Assembly (NCBI RefSeq): GCF_000212355.1
Contig: NC_015496.1
Location: 620,001 to 684,000, forward strand
Length of the DNA stretch: 64,000 nt
From: Dokdonia sp. 4H-3-7-5
GTDB lineage: Bacteria; Bacteroidota; Bacteroidia; Flavobacteriales; Flavobacteriaceae
Direction: 5' to 3'
The notes below the pieces were generated by a model, which saw only the letters and a list, made by a program, of their open reading frames with translations, was not told where the DNA came from and ran no database searches. Shown here piece by piece: positions 17,271 to 26,926 of the stretch; the first letter of the stretch is position 1, and the number at the start of each line of letters is the position of its first letter. A program made the position numbers and the translations under genes.

Positions 17271-17522
17271 ATGAAATTAAAAACTGAATGTCAAGAGGCT
17301 AACCACATCTGCGACAAGAACCAGTATAACGAGGCTTCATTAATAGATAAAATAAAATTAAGTTTTCACCTTATCTATTGTAGAGCTTGTAGAAAATATT
17401 CTTCTCGTAATGGAAAGCTTAGTAAAGCAATAAAAAATCCATCGGTAGAAACAGTTTCTATGTCTGATAAAGAACTCATGAAGCAACGCCTTCAAGAGCA
17501 ACTCAATCAAGTAAATAATTAA
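17271..17522 (+). CDS. Small zinc-type anti-sigma factor
   Basis: An 83-residue protein next to the ECF sigma factor. It has the HxxxCxxC pattern of zinc anti-sigma domains (HLIYCRAC at about residue 36) and an upstream conserved Cys/His pair (CQEANHIC). It lacks a transmembrane segment, so it would act in the cytoplasm, binding the sigma factor until a signal releases it. The role is inferred from the motif and the position. Its 3' end overlaps the convergent UbiA-like gene by 20 bases. Confidence 0.78.
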   Translation: MKLKTECQEANHICDKNQYNEASLIDKIKLSFHLIYCRACRKYSSRNGKLSKAIKNPSVETVSMSDKELMKQRLQEQLNQVNN

Positions 17523-18357
17523 ATAACAACGCTAGACTTAACCAAAGTAGTGGGATTCCCTCTACCCAAAAGGATGTAAAATAACTCTTAGCTGAAGCAC
17601 GCTTTCGCGAAAGCGTGATACAAACCACTACCACTGCTACAATTATTAAGTGTGTAGTTAACATCGGCATAGATAAGTCGTACTTTAAAAAGTCTAGAAT
17701 TAAAAATAAGAAAAGCCAAATCACACCGATGATTTTGGCTTTTTTTATGCCTACTACTTGAGGCAGCGTACGTAAAGAGGCGAGGTCATAACTCGCATCT
17801 CTTATCTCAAATGGAATCATGATAGCGATTACAAAAAGAAAGCGCTGTACACATACAATCCACACATCCCAATACATCGAGAGACCTTGCTCGAGAACTG
17901 GTAATAACACCGTCACTCCTGCCCATACAAGACCTATGATGTAGATTTTTACACCAGAGATGCTTCTCAAATTCCCCTTATTATTATCTGTGCTTGTTGC
18001 TGGGAGAAAAAATGGAACTGCATACAGTAGCGTGATTAACCCCAAAATACCACAAGCCACCCACACTTCTAGTGGGAGCCAAAATGCCGTTACAATCATC
18101 CCAATTCCGCAAAAAACAGAAAAAACTTGTATTGATTTTAATGATTTTGCTAGGCTCCGATGGTGTAAACCAGCTATTTCGGCATATTTAACAAAATTAT
18201 AGCCAGTCACTGTGCTAAAAAATAAAAACGCAAGCAACTCGTAATTAACGTTTATGTCTAAAGACAAGCAAGTCACCCACCCTAATGCAACCACGGCTAA
18301 GCTCACGTGGATACTACTGTTTATATAAAAGTCAAAAACACGTTTAAACAACTGCAT
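17503..18357 (-). CDS. UbiA-like polytopic membrane protein
   Basis: A 284-residue protein with seven to nine membrane helices. The general pattern and the YNFVKYAE and EIRDASYDLASLRTLPQVVG segments recall the two aspartate-rich loops of UbiA prenyltransferases. The first loop lacks the usual NDxxDxxxD acidic pattern, so catalytic activity is doubtful. A palindrome copy (17598-17617 including an extension to 20 bp) lies in the coding region, read as LSRK. Promoter element TATTTTTG (minus, 18362-18369) precedes the start. It is divergent from gcvP. Confidence 0.7.
   Translation of the reverse strand: MQLFKRVFDFYINSSIHVSLAVVALGWVTCLSLDINVNYELLAFLFFSTVTGYNFVKYAEIAGLHHRSLAKSLKSIQVFSVFCGIGMIVTAFWLPLEVWVACGILGLITLLYAVPFFLPATSTDNNKGNLRSISGVKIYIIGLVWAGVTVLLPVLEQGLSMYWDVWIVCVQRFLFVIAIMIPFEIRDASYDLASLRTLPQVVGIKKAKIIGVIWLFLFLILDFLKYDLSMPMLTTHLIIVAVVVVCITLSRKRASAKSYFTSFWVEGIPLLWLSLALLFNYLLD
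17598..17617. repeat. Palindrome copy 9 (extended to 20 bp)
   Basis: CACGCTTTCGCGAAAGCGTG, the longest symmetric copy. In the UbiA-like gene, LSRK frame. Confidence 0.98.
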
Positions 18358-18455
18358 TAGACAAAAATACTACAACTGTTAATAAGGTTGCATTTCCGTT
18401 GAAAACATTAGCTCGCTATGAGGCAAATAAGTCGTAAAAATCGATTTCGTTGCCT

Positions 18456-18463
18456 TATTTTTG
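18456..18463 (+). promoter_or_regulatory. Promoter -7 element of gcvP
   Basis: TATTTTTG fits TAnnTTTG and ends 24 bases before the gcvP start at 18488. No glycine riboswitch is recognisable in the short leader. Confidence 0.5.
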
Positions 18464-18487
18464 TGACACCTAAAAATATTCAATACG

Positions 18488-21337
18488 ATGAATACAGATT
18501 CGTTTGCATTACGCCATATAGGCCCGCGTAGAAGTGATCTTCCTGAGATGCTTAAAACCGTAGGCGCTGAAACTATCGAGCAACTCATATTTGAGACTAT
18601 TCCTGATAACATTAGACTTGAGAACAACCTTACGCTAGACCCTGCGCTAAGCGAGCATGAGTTTGCTGCACATATCACAGCACTGTCTAATAAAAACAAA
18701 GTTTTTAGATCTTTTATAGGTCTAGGATACAACCAAGCGATTACACCAGCGGTAATACAGCGTAATATTCTAGAAAATCCGGGATGGTACACGGCTTACA
18801 CGCCTTACCAAGCAGAGATTGCTCAAGGGCGTCTAGAAGCATTGCTTAACTACCAGACCATGATCACAGATCTTACAGGTATGGAGCTTGCAAATGCATC
18901 TTTACTTGACGAGTCTACCGCAGCTGCAGAGGCAATGGCATTGCTGTTTTCTGTACGTAGCCGTGATCAGAAAAAGGCAGACGTAAATAAATTCTTTGTA
19001 TCTGAAGAGATTTTACCTCAAACGCTTTCTTTATTACAAACACGTGCAACCCCAATTGGTGTTGAATTAGTAGTAGGAAATCACGAAGAATTTGATTTTT
19101 CTAAAGAGTTCTTTGGAGCCATCTTACAATATCCAGGTGTATCTGGAAAAGTATTTGACTACGCAGATTTTGTAGCAAATGCAAATGCAGCAGATATTAA
19201 AGTAGCTGTAGCAGCAGATATATTGAGCCTTGTAAAACTGCGCGCTCCAGGAGAATTTGGAGTAGACGTGGTAGTAGGTACTACGCAACGTTTTGGTATT
19301 CCATTAGGATACGGAGGTCCTCACGCAGCATACTTTGCTACTAAGGAAGAATATAAAAGAAGCATCCCAGGACGTATCATTGGAGTAACAAAAGATACTG
19401 ATGGTAAGCGTGCCCTGCGTATGGCGCTTCAAACGCGTGAGCAACACATCAAACGTGATAAGGCAACTTCAAACATCTGTACTGCTCAGGTATTACTTGC
19501 TGTTATGGCGGGAATGTACGGTGTATATCACGGTCCAGAAGGATTAAAAAATATAGCAAATAAGGTTCACAACACTACAGCTACTGTTGCAGATGCACTT
19601 GAACAACTAGGATTGTATCAAACAAACGAGAGTTATTTTGATACCATACAAATAAAAGCAGATGCTGCTAAAGTAGCTGCCGTAGCACAAGAAATGGAAA
19701 TCAACTTCCATTACCCAGATGCAGAGACCGTGGCAATCTCTATACATGAAGCTACCACCTTACAAGATGTAAATGATATCATTTCCGCTTTCGCGAAAGC
19801 GTACTCAAAAGAAACTATCGTTATATCTGAAATTGCCGAAGGAAACGCGATTCCTGCAAGTGTAGCTCGTGAGACTTCATTTTTACAACTTCCAGTATTT
19901 AACACCTATCATTCTGAAACAGAATTGATGCGTTACATCAAAAAACTAGAGCGTAAAGATTTATCATTAAATCACTCAATGATATCCCTAGGTTCTTGTA
20001 CAATGAAGCTTAATGCAGCGTCTGAAATGTTACCACTTTCTGATCCGCAATGGGGGAATATGCACCCATTTGCACCATTAGATCAGGCAGAAGGATACCA
20101 GACTATGCTTAAAAAACTTGAAGATCAACTTACGGAGATTACAGGTTTTGCAGGTACATCATTACAACCTAACTCTGGCGCTCAAGGAGAGTATGCCGGA
20201 CTGATGGTAATACGTGCATACCACGAATCTCGTGGAGACAGCCACAGAAACATCTGCCTTATCCCATCATCTGCACACGGAACCAATCCTGCAAGTGCAG
20301 TAATGGCTGGTATGAAAGTAGTAGTTACAAAAGCACTAGAAAACGGAAACATCGATGTAGATGATTTACGTGAAAAAGCAGAGAAGCACAAAGACAACCT
20401 TGCGGCACTTATGATCACATACCCATCTACGCATGGAGTATATGAAAGCGCTGTAAAAGAAATCACATCACTCATACATGAGCATGGTGGTCAAGTATAT
20501 ATGGATGGTGCAAACATGAATGCACAAGTTGCCCTTACAAATCCAGGAGCAATTGGCGCAGATGTATGTCACTTAAACCTACACAAAACGTTTGCTATTC
20601 CTCACGGAGGAGGTGGCCCAGGAGTAGGACCTATATGTGTTGCAAAGCAACTAGTTCCTTTCTTACCTACTAACCCAGTAATTACTACAGGTGGTGAGCA
20701 AGCCATTACTGCAATAAGCGCAGCTCCATGGGGATCTGCACTTGCATGTCTTATATCTTACGGATACATCACTATGCTAGGTGAGCCAGGATTACGTCAC
20801 TCTACTGAGTATGCTATTCTTAATGCAAACTACATCAAAGAGCGTCTTGACGGCGCTTACCAATGTTTATATGTAGGAGAACGCGGTCGTGCTGCACACG
20901 AGATGATTATAGACTGTCGTCCATTTAAAGCTCATGGTATCGAAGTAACAGATATCGCAAAGCGTCTTATGGATTATGGTTTCCACGCTCCTACGGTTTC
21001 TTTCCCAGTAGCAGGAACTATGATGATAGAACCTACAGAAAGTGAAAGCAAAGAAGAACTAGATCGTTTTTGTGAAGCAATGCTTTCTATTAGAAAGGAA
21101 ATTGACACAGCAAGTTCTGATGAGCCTAACCACATTATGAAAAATGCACCGCATACACTAGCTATGGTCACTGCAGATACTTGGGAGTTCTCATACTCTA
21201 GAGAGAAAGCCGCTTACCCGCTAAGCTATGTTGCAGAAAATAAATTCTGGCCTACTGTGCGTCGTGTAGATGACGCTTATGGTGATCGTAATTTAATATG
21301 TACTTGTGCTCCTATTGAGGAATACATGGAAGCATAA
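18488..21337 (+). CDS. gcvP: Glycine dehydrogenase (decarboxylating), P protein
   Basis: A 949-residue PLP enzyme that decarboxylates glycine in the glycine cleavage system, passing the aminomethyl group to the H protein lipoyl arm. It is the long single-chain form. The PLP lysine lies in HLNLHKTFAIPHGGGGPG at about residue 700. Other marks are FIGLGYNQAITPAVI near the N-terminus and SLGSCTMKLNAASEM in the second half. A palindrome copy (19786-19801) encodes AFAKAY between the N- and C-terminal halves. Genes for the T and H proteins are not in this window. Confidence 0.97.
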   Translation: MNTDSFALRHIGPRRSDLPEMLKTVGAETIEQLIFETIPDNIRLENNLTLDPALSEHEFAAHITALSNKNKVFRSFIGLGYNQAITPAVIQRNILENPGWYTAYTPYQAEIAQGRLEALLNYQTMITDLTGMELANASLLDESTAAAEAMALLFSVRSRDQKKADVNKFFVSEEILPQTLSLLQTRATPIGVELVVGNHEEFDFSKEFFGAILQYPGVSGKVFDYADFVANANAADIKVAVAADILSLVKLRAPGEFGVDVVVGTTQRFGIPLGYGGPHAAYFATKEEYKRSIPGRIIGVTKDTDGKRALRMALQTREQHIKRDKATSNICTAQVLLAVMAGMYGVYHGPEGLKNIANKVHNTTATVADALEQLGLYQTNESYFDTIQIKADAAKVAAVAQEMEINFHYPDAETVAISIHEATTLQDVNDIISAFAKAYSKETIVISEIAEGNAIPASVARETSFLQLPVFNTYHSETELMRYIKKLERKDLSLNHSMISLGSCTMKLNAASEMLPLSDPQWGNMHPFAPLDQAEGYQTMLKKLEDQLTEITGFAGTSLQPNSGAQGEYAGLMVIRAYHESRGDSHRNICLIPSSAHGTNPASAVMAGMKVVVTKALENGNIDVDDLREKAEKHKDNLAALMITYPSTHGVYESAVKEITSLIHEHGGQVYMDGANMNAQVALTNPGAIGADVCHLNLHKTFAIPHGGGGPGVGPICVAKQLVPFLPTNPVITTGGEQAITAISAAPWGSALACLISYGYITMLGEPGLRHSTEYAILNANYIKERLDGAYQCLYVGERGRAAHEMIIDCRPFKAHGIEVTDIAKRLMDYGFHAPTVSFPVAGTMMIEPTESESKEELDRFCEAMLSIRKEIDTASSDEPNHIMKNAPHTLAMVTADTWEFSYSREKAAYPLSYVAENKFWPTVRRVDDAYGDRNLICTCAPIEEYMEA
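19786..19801. repeat. Palindrome copy 10 (perfect 16-mer)
   Basis: In gcvP, AFAKA frame. Confidence 0.98.
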
Positions 21338-21405
21338 ATGCACAATAATTGAAACATCTATTATTTTGATAAAAACATCGTCAAAATTGAGATGATCTCA
21401 TAAGT

Positions 21406-21434
21406 AAAGGTCAAAATCTAGCATTTTGACCTTT
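21406..21434 (+). terminator. Hairpin after gcvP
   Basis: AAAGGTCAAAAT and ATTTTGACCTTT form a 12-bp perfect stem with a 5-base loop, 69 bases after the gcvP stop, followed by a T-rich segment. Probable terminator. Confidence 0.6.
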
Positions 21435-21602
21435 GCTATTTTATACATACATCAAGATTAATTTAATAACGGTAAAGTTCTCGCTGATAAGTAGCTAAAA
21501 AGAGCTAATTATTATGGATTTCACAAAATAAATAGGAACAGTTATGACATCGGGCAATCCCATTCTGTTTCATTAACTTTACTTCCTTACAAAATACCCT
21601 AT

Positions 21603-22661
21603 ATGGCAATTAAGATAACAGGTTTAGGCAGCTACATTCCAGAAGTCGTAACAAAAAATGACAACTTTCAAAAACATCAATTTTTGAATATGGATGGCTC
21701 TGCCATTAAATCTAAAAATGGTATCATCATAGAAAAGTTTAAAGCCATTACTGGTATTTCAGAACGACGCTATGCACCTGCTGGTATGCAATCCTCAGAC
21801 ATGGGGACGCAAGCAGCCCTAAAAGCTATTAAAGACTCAGGAGTAGACCCTGAAACACTAGACTATATTATCTGTGCTCACAATTATGGTGATGTGCAAA
21901 AGGGATCAAACTTTAGCGATATTGTACCTAGTCTTGCATCACGTATTAAACACAACTTACGTATACAAAACCCAAAGTGTGTTGCTTACGATATTCTTTT
22001 TGGGTGTCCTGGATGGATAGAAGGTGTGATTCAAGCACAAGCCTATATCAAGGCAGGAATGGCCAAGAAATGTCTTGTGATTGGTACTGAGATGCTTTCT
22101 CGCGTGGTAGATGATCACGACAGAGACAGTATGATTTACAGTGATGGTGCTGGAGCATCTATCATCGAGCAAGATGATAGTGATACTGGAATATTATCTT
22201 TTGAGACAGCTACATTTACTTATGATGAGGCATATTTCCTTTTTAACGGATCTTCTTATAACACCGAAGCAGAACAGCAAACTAAGTACATAAAAATGTA
22301 TGGTCGCAAGATTTATAACTTTGCGCTTACACAAGTACCTCAAGCCATGAAAACATGCCTTGAAAATAGTGGCTGTACAATTGCTGATGTAAAGAAAATA
22401 TTTATCCATCAAGCAAACGAGAAGATGGATGAGGCAATTGTAAGTCGTTTTTACAAACTTCACGACTTAGAAATGCCTGAGCATATCATGCCTATGAGCA
22501 TCAACACACTAGGTAACAGCTCTGTTGCTACGGTTCCTACAGTATTTGACTTAGTACGTCAAGGAGCTCTAGAAAATCACGAAATCAACAAAGGTGATGT
22601 CGTTATTTTTGCAAGTGTAGGTGCTGGAATGAACATCAACGCTATGGTATATCGCTATTAA
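21603..22661 (+). CDS. 3-oxoacyl-ACP synthase III family protein (FabH-like)
   Basis: A 352-residue thiolase-fold condensing enzyme. The catalytic Cys is in LFGCPGW at about residue 135. The His is in IFIHQANEKM and the Asn in NTLGNSSVAT, giving a complete Cys-His-Asn set. Its sequence differs from housekeeping FabH (longer N-terminus with GSAIKSKNGI), so the symbol is withheld. It may prime a branched or special acyl chain, or be a lipid or flexirubin-type pathway member. A TAACTTTA element at 21574-21581 may be the promoter. It is followed by a methyltransferase after 58 bases. Confidence 0.88.
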   Translation: MAIKITGLGSYIPEVVTKNDNFQKHQFLNMDGSAIKSKNGIIIEKFKAITGISERRYAPAGMQSSDMGTQAALKAIKDSGVDPETLDYIICAHNYGDVQKGSNFSDIVPSLASRIKHNLRIQNPKCVAYDILFGCPGWIEGVIQAQAYIKAGMAKKCLVIGTEMLSRVVDDHDRDSMIYSDGAGASIIEQDDSDTGILSFETATFTYDEAYFLFNGSSYNTEAEQQTKYIKMYGRKIYNFALTQVPQAMKTCLENSGCTIADVKKIFIHQANEKMDEAIVSRFYKLHDLEMPEHIMPMSINTLGNSSVATVPTVFDLVRQGALENHEINKGDVVIFASVGAGMNINAMVYRY

Positions 22662-22719
22662 TTTAGAGACAAGCACCCTCTTTTTTTTAAGTGTTACTAA
22701 CTGTAAATTATCATTAAAC

Positions 22720-23247
22720 GTGTACGAAAACACTTTTCCAAACAAACGATACAAACACACAATCAATTTTCTCAAGGAAGTAATTCCTGACACAAATGAG
22801 CAAATTCTTGATCTCGGTGTGCGTAACCCATTTGTAGATTTTATGGAACGTGAAGGATATACAGTACAAAATACATCGGGAGAAGATCTAGATATAGACA
22901 CGAGTGCTGTACAACAAGCAGATGCAACGGTGATTACTGCGTTTGAGATTTTTGAACATCTACTCGCACCTTTTAATGTCCTGCAAGATATAAAGGCAGA
23001 TAAAATAGTAGCGAGTATCCCTTTAAAACTATGGTTCTCCCCTGCCTATCGTTCCAAGACTGATATGTGGGATAGACATTACCATGAGTTTGAAGATTGG
23101 CAATTTGACTGGCTTTTTGAAAAAGCAGGATGGGAAATTAAAAAACGTGAGAAGTTTACAAATCCCGTTAAGAAAGTAGGTATTAGACCATTATTGAGAA
23201 TCTTTACTCCGCGCTACTACCTGATTTACGCCGAACGCAAGTCATAA
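22720..23247 (+). CDS. Class I SAM-dependent methyltransferase-like protein
   Basis: A 175-residue protein with a Rossmann-like order: NEQILDLGVRNPFVDFME (motif I position, though the usual second and third glycines are replaced), then ADATVITAFEIFEHLLAPFNVL (motif with the aromatic-acid pair), and a later WFSPAYRSKTDMWDRHYHEFEDW part. The substrate is unknown. The start is GTG at 22720. Its stop overlaps the start of the glycosyltransferase by one base, suggesting a joint role in modifying a polysaccharide or lipid. Confidence 0.75.
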   Translation: MYENTFPNKRYKHTINFLKEVIPDTNEQILDLGVRNPFVDFMEREGYTVQNTSGEDLDIDTSAVQQADATVITAFEIFEHLLAPFNVLQDIKADKIVASIPLKLWFSPAYRSKTDMWDRHYHEFEDWQFDWLFEKAGWEIKKREKFTNPVKKVGIRPLLRIFTPRYYLIYAERKS

Positions 23248-24098
23248 TGAATTTCTACATCGTCATACCTTGTCACAATGAGGCCGAGTTTATAAAACAA
23301 ATGCTAGACTCCTTAGTTGCACAAACATTGCTTCCTAAAAAGGTAGTTGTGGTCAATGACCAAAGTACAGATAACAGTGAGAAGATAATTTCCGCTTTCG
23401 CGAAAGCGCACTCCTTCATAGAACTTCTCAATACAACCAGCAGCGATATACATCTACCCGGCAGTAAAGTAATACAAGCCGTTCAAAAAGGTATAAACAC
23501 GCTTGATGAAGACTATGATATCTTTTGCAAATTTGATGCAGATCTTATTTTTCCAGTGAATTACCTAGAGACCATTGCTCATGAATTTGAAAAAAATCCT
23601 CGCATCGGAATGGCTGGAGGATTTTGCTATGTAGAAAAAGATGAAAATTGGGTTCTTGAAAACCTAACTAACAAAGACCACATACGCGGCGCACTTAAAG
23701 CGTATAGAAAAGAATGTTTTAAAGAAATAGGAGGCCTCAAACCAGCAATGGGGTGGGACACCATCGATGAGCTTCTTGCAAAATATTATAACTGGCAGGT
23801 TATCACAAACGACACCCTGCATGTAAAACACCTGAAACCAACAGGCAATACCTACAACAAAGCAGCACAATTTAAACAAGGAGAAGCATTCTATGGAATG
23901 AGATACGGCTTTTGGCTTACTTTGATAGCGTCAATCAAGTTAGCAAATCGCAAAGGGAACTTGCTTTTAACTAAGGATTATTTGCGTGGATATTTTCGCG
24001 CAAAGCGATCTAAAAAAGATCACCTTGTAAGTGCACAAGAAGGCACATTTATAAGAAACTTACGATGGAAAGGAATAAGATCTAAGCTTGGTGTCTAA
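23247..24098 (+). CDS. Family 2 glycosyltransferase
   Basis: A 283-residue GT2 enzyme of the GT-A fold. The start has YIVIPCHNEAEFIKQML, then VVVVNDQSTDNS (nucleotide-binding) and CKFDADLIF (DxD metal site). GMAGGFCYVEKDENW follows and RGALKAYRKECFKEIGG is the acceptor-side loop. There is no transmembrane domain. A palindrome copy (23393-23408) encodes AFAKAH within the first beta-alpha unit. It is translationally coupled to the methyltransferase. Confidence 0.92.
   Translation: MNFYIVIPCHNEAEFIKQMLDSLVAQTLLPKKVVVVNDQSTDNSEKIISAFAKAHSFIELLNTTSSDIHLPGSKVIQAVQKGINTLDEDYDIFCKFDADLIFPVNYLETIAHEFEKNPRIGMAGGFCYVEKDENWVLENLTNKDHIRGALKAYRKECFKEIGGLKPAMGWDTIDELLAKYYNWQVITNDTLHVKHLKPTGNTYNKAAQFKQGEAFYGMRYGFWLTLIASIKLANRKGNLLLTKDYLRGYFRAKRSKKDHLVSAQEGTFIRNLRWKGIRSKLGV
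23393..23408. repeat. Palindrome copy 11 (perfect 16-mer)
   Basis: In the GT2 gene, AFAKA frame. Confidence 0.98.
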
Positions 24099-24138
24099 TT
24101 CTTAACCTAATCTTTAAAATTGTCATTGAGACATTAAT

Positions 24139-24146
24139 TACTTTTG
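24139..24146 (+). promoter_or_regulatory. Promoter -7 element of the alkaline phosphatase gene
   Basis: TACTTTTG fits TAnnTTTG and lies 17 bases before the start at 24164. Confidence 0.5.
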
Positions 24147-24163
24147 CTTAAATCTTTACTACA

Positions 24164-25258
24164 ATGAATATACAGTCAATATCAAAATATCTATCGCTAT
24201 GTGTAATAGGTATGACCATATCTTGTGCATCTGTAAGCAGTACAGCACAAAATAAAAAACCTAAGAACATTATACTTATGATAGCAGATGGTACTGGTTT
24301 GAGCCAGATTTCTGCTAGTCAATATTATAATACGCAGCCGTCTAATTATGATCGCTTCAAAACAATAGGACTCATTAAAACTTCTTCGGCAAGTGATTTA
24401 ATTACAGACTCGGCTAGTGGAGCTACGGCTTTTTCTACAGGTTTAAAAACGTATAACGGAGCCATTGGAGTTAATACAGACACCATCGCTGCACCAACTA
24501 TTCTTGAAGATTTAGAAAAAAGAGGTTTTGCTACAGGTGTTATCGCAACTTCAACCATCACTCATGCGACTCCTGCTAGTTTTTATGCTCATCAAAAGTT
24601 TAGAAAGATGGAGTTAGAAATTGCCGAAGATATCATTAACTCTGGCGTTGACTTTTTTGCTGGTGGAGGACGTAAATTTTTTGAAAATAGAGAAGATGGA
24701 AATAATCTCGTAGCAACACTCGAGTCTAAGGGCTATGAAATATACTTAGACAGACTCGATCCTATGCTTTCATTAAAAAAAGATAAAAACTATGGTTTCT
24801 TACTAGCAGACAGTGGGATGCCTAAATTTTTAGACGGTCGTGGTTCTTTCTTGTATGACGCTACTAAACTTGGAATCAAGAAACTTTCTCAAAATAAGAA
24901 AGGCTTTTTCTTAATGGTAGAAGGTTCTCAAGTAGACTGGGGCGGACATAATAATGATAGTGAGTACTTAATAAGCGAACTTATAGACTTTGACACGGTG
25001 ATAGGTCAAGTGCTTGATTATGCTGAAAAGGATGGCAACACACTCGTTATTGTAACTGCAGATCATGAAACGGGTGGCTTTACACTTGCATCAAAAGCGG
25101 GAGATTATAACACGATAGAACCATCATTTTCTACAGGCGGACACAGTGCTACGATGGTACCAGTTTTTGCTTACGGACCTGGCGCTTCTGAGTTCATGGG
25201 AATCTATGAGAATACTGCTATTCATGCCAAAATGAAGAAATTACTAAAACAGCAGTAG
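24164..25258 (+). CDS. Alkaline phosphatase (lipoprotein)
   Basis: A 364-residue alkaline phosphatase-superfamily enzyme that releases phosphate from monoesters outside the cell. The leader ends MTISCAS, so it is probably lipid-anchored. Active-site motifs are present: MIADGTGLSQ (metal Asp), TDSASGATAFSTG (nucleophilic Ser), and TADHETGGF with GGHSATMVPVFAYGP (metal His and Asp). Slightly short compared with E. coli PhoA but complete. It stands alone with its own promoter element at 24139. Confidence 0.94.
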   Translation: MNIQSISKYLSLCVIGMTISCASVSSTAQNKKPKNIILMIADGTGLSQISASQYYNTQPSNYDRFKTIGLIKTSSASDLITDSASGATAFSTGLKTYNGAIGVNTDTIAAPTILEDLEKRGFATGVIATSTITHATPASFYAHQKFRKMELEIAEDIINSGVDFFAGGGRKFFENREDGNNLVATLESKGYEIYLDRLDPMLSLKKDKNYGFLLADSGMPKFLDGRGSFLYDATKLGIKKLSQNKKGFFLMVEGSQVDWGGHNNDSEYLISELIDFDTVIGQVLDYAEKDGNTLVIVTADHETGGFTLASKAGDYNTIEPSFSTGGHSATMVPVFAYGPGASEFMGIYENTAIHAKMKKLLKQQ

Positions 25259-25328
25259 TCATAAACCTATCTTAAATACTATTTTAACAATCGTATTAAT
25301 ACCTACATTAGCCACTTAAACATCGTCA

Positions 25329-26066
25329 ATGTCATACCTACACTCTATAGGTGAATATTTCTTAATGATAAAAAATACCTTTGTAAAACCTACAAAGGGC
25401 AAGGTTCTTCGTGATCTTATTTTTAAAGAAATTGATGATCTAATCATTGGGTCATTAGGTATTGTTGCATTTATATCCTTCTTTGTAGGTGCTGTTGTTG
25501 CCATACAAACGGCACTCAACTTAAACAACCCGCTATTGCCAAAATCGCTAATAGGCTTTGCTGCAAGACAGTCTATTATACTTGAATTTGCTCCTACATT
25601 TGTATCTGTTATTATGGCTGGTAAGGTAGGATCATTTATAACTTCAAGCATAGGTACCATGCGTGTTACAGAGCAAATAGATGCACTAGAAGTTATGGGA
25701 ATCAACTCTCTTAATTACTTAGTATTTCCTAAAATTGTTGCGATGTTAATCTATCCATTCCTTATTGCAATAGGGATGTTTTTAGGAATTATAGGTGCTT
25801 ATACAGCCGCAGTATATGGAGGCTTTGCCCCTAGTAATGACTTTTTATCTGGACTTCAACAAGACTTTATACCTTTCCAACTATTCTATGCGTTTTTCAA
25901 GACATTCTTGTTTGCCTTTTTACTAGCTACTATTCCTGCATACCATGGATATTATATGAGAGGCGGAGCTCTGGAAGTAGGAAAAGCGAGTACAACTTCG
26001 TTCGTATGGACAAGTGTGGCGATTATACTAGTGAATTTTATAACCACCCAATTATTACTAAGCTAG
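25329..26066 (+). CDS. mlaE: MlaE-family ABC transporter permease
   Basis: A 245-residue MlaE (YrbE) permease. Conserved parts are FVGAVVAIQTALNL near the N-terminus, FAPTFVSVIMAGKVGSFITSSIGTMRVTEQIDALEVMGIN (read in part) and the PFQLFYAFFKTFLFAFLLATIPAYHGYYM region. Such permeases work in lipid traffic between the inner and outer membranes. It abuts the ATPase gene with no gap. MlaD-like and MlaC-like partners are not in view. Confidence 0.92.
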   Translation: MSYLHSIGEYFLMIKNTFVKPTKGKVLRDLIFKEIDDLIIGSLGIVAFISFFVGAVVAIQTALNLNNPLLPKSLIGFAARQSIILEFAPTFVSVIMAGKVGSFITSSIGTMRVTEQIDALEVMGINSLNYLVFPKIVAMLIYPFLIAIGMFLGIIGAYTAAVYGGFAPSNDFLSGLQQDFIPFQLFYAFFKTFLFAFLLATIPAYHGYYMRGGALEVGKASTTSFVWTSVAIILVNFITTQLLLS

Positions 26067-26825
26067 ATGATTGAAGTAAAAGAAATACGAAAGTCATTTG
26101 GTGACAACGAAGTCTTAAAAGGATTCTCAACCAAGTTTGAATCTGGTAAGACTAATCTTATTATAGGCACTTCTGGATCTGGTAAAACGGTATTCTTAAA
26201 AACGATGTTAGGCCTTTTTAAGCCCGACAGCGGACAAATAATCTACGATGGTAATCCATACTCAGAACTTGATGATGAGCACCAACGTGATCTTAGAGAG
26301 CAGATAGGGATGGTTTTTCAAGGCAGCGCCTTGTTTGACTCCATGACTGTAGAAGAAAACATCGCTTTCCCGCTCAAGATGTTCACAAAGATGAAAAAGA
26401 AGGAACGCATAGAAAGAGCAAATGTGGTCATCAACCGCGTTAATCTAGAGAATGCAAACCATAAGTTACCTTCAGAAATATCTGGAGGAATGCAAAAGCG
26501 TGTAGCTATCGCTAGATCTATTGTAAACAATCCAAAATACTTGTTTTGTGATGAGCCTAACTCTGGACTAGATCCTAATACTGCTACCGTAATTGATAAT
26601 CTTATTAGAGAGATTACCATAGAGCAAGATATTACAACCATCATTAATACGCATGACATGAACTCTGTGATGGAAATAGGGGATCATATTGTGTACCTTC
26701 AAAAAGGCCACCTAGCCTGGGAAGGAACTAAAAATGAAATCTTTAAAACAGATAATAAAGACGTTACAAATTTTGTGTACTCCTCAAACCTATTTAAAAT
26801 GGTAAGAGAAGCTCAAAACTCTTAA
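26067..26825 (+). CDS. mlaF: MlaF-family ABC transporter ATPase
   Basis: A 252-residue ATPase with Walker A GTSGSGKT, Q-loop GMVFQGSALFDSMTV, signature ISGGMQKRV, Walker B YLFCDEPNSGLDP and switch His in THDMNSV. The ISGGMQKR signature and SALFDSMTV are typical of MlaF. It starts one base after the permease gene and the two form a lipid transporter core. An intact palindrome copy lies just after it in the intergenic space (26832-26847). Confidence 0.94.
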   Translation: MIEVKEIRKSFGDNEVLKGFSTKFESGKTNLIIGTSGSGKTVFLKTMLGLFKPDSGQIIYDGNPYSELDDEHQRDLREQIGMVFQGSALFDSMTVEENIAFPLKMFTKMKKKERIERANVVINRVNLENANHKLPSEISGGMQKRVAIARSIVNNPKYLFCDEPNSGLDPNTATVIDNLIREITIEQDITTIINTHDMNSVMEIGDHIVYLQKGHLAWEGTKNEIFKTDNKDVTNFVYSSNLFKMVREAQNS

Positions 26826-26831
26826 TTGTTA

Positions 26832-26847
26832 CGCTTTCGCGAAAGCG
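26832..26847. repeat. Palindrome copy 12 (perfect 16-mer, intergenic)
   Basis: Between the convergent mlaF and DUF389 genes, 7 bases after the mlaF stop. No T tract follows, so it is not a plain terminator. Confidence 0.98.
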
Positions 26848-26926
26848 CCATTATAAAGAATTATAGCCCTTTAATATTATACCTAGGTAATTAAGAAACT
26901 GTGTTATAGACTAATGAACAGTGATG

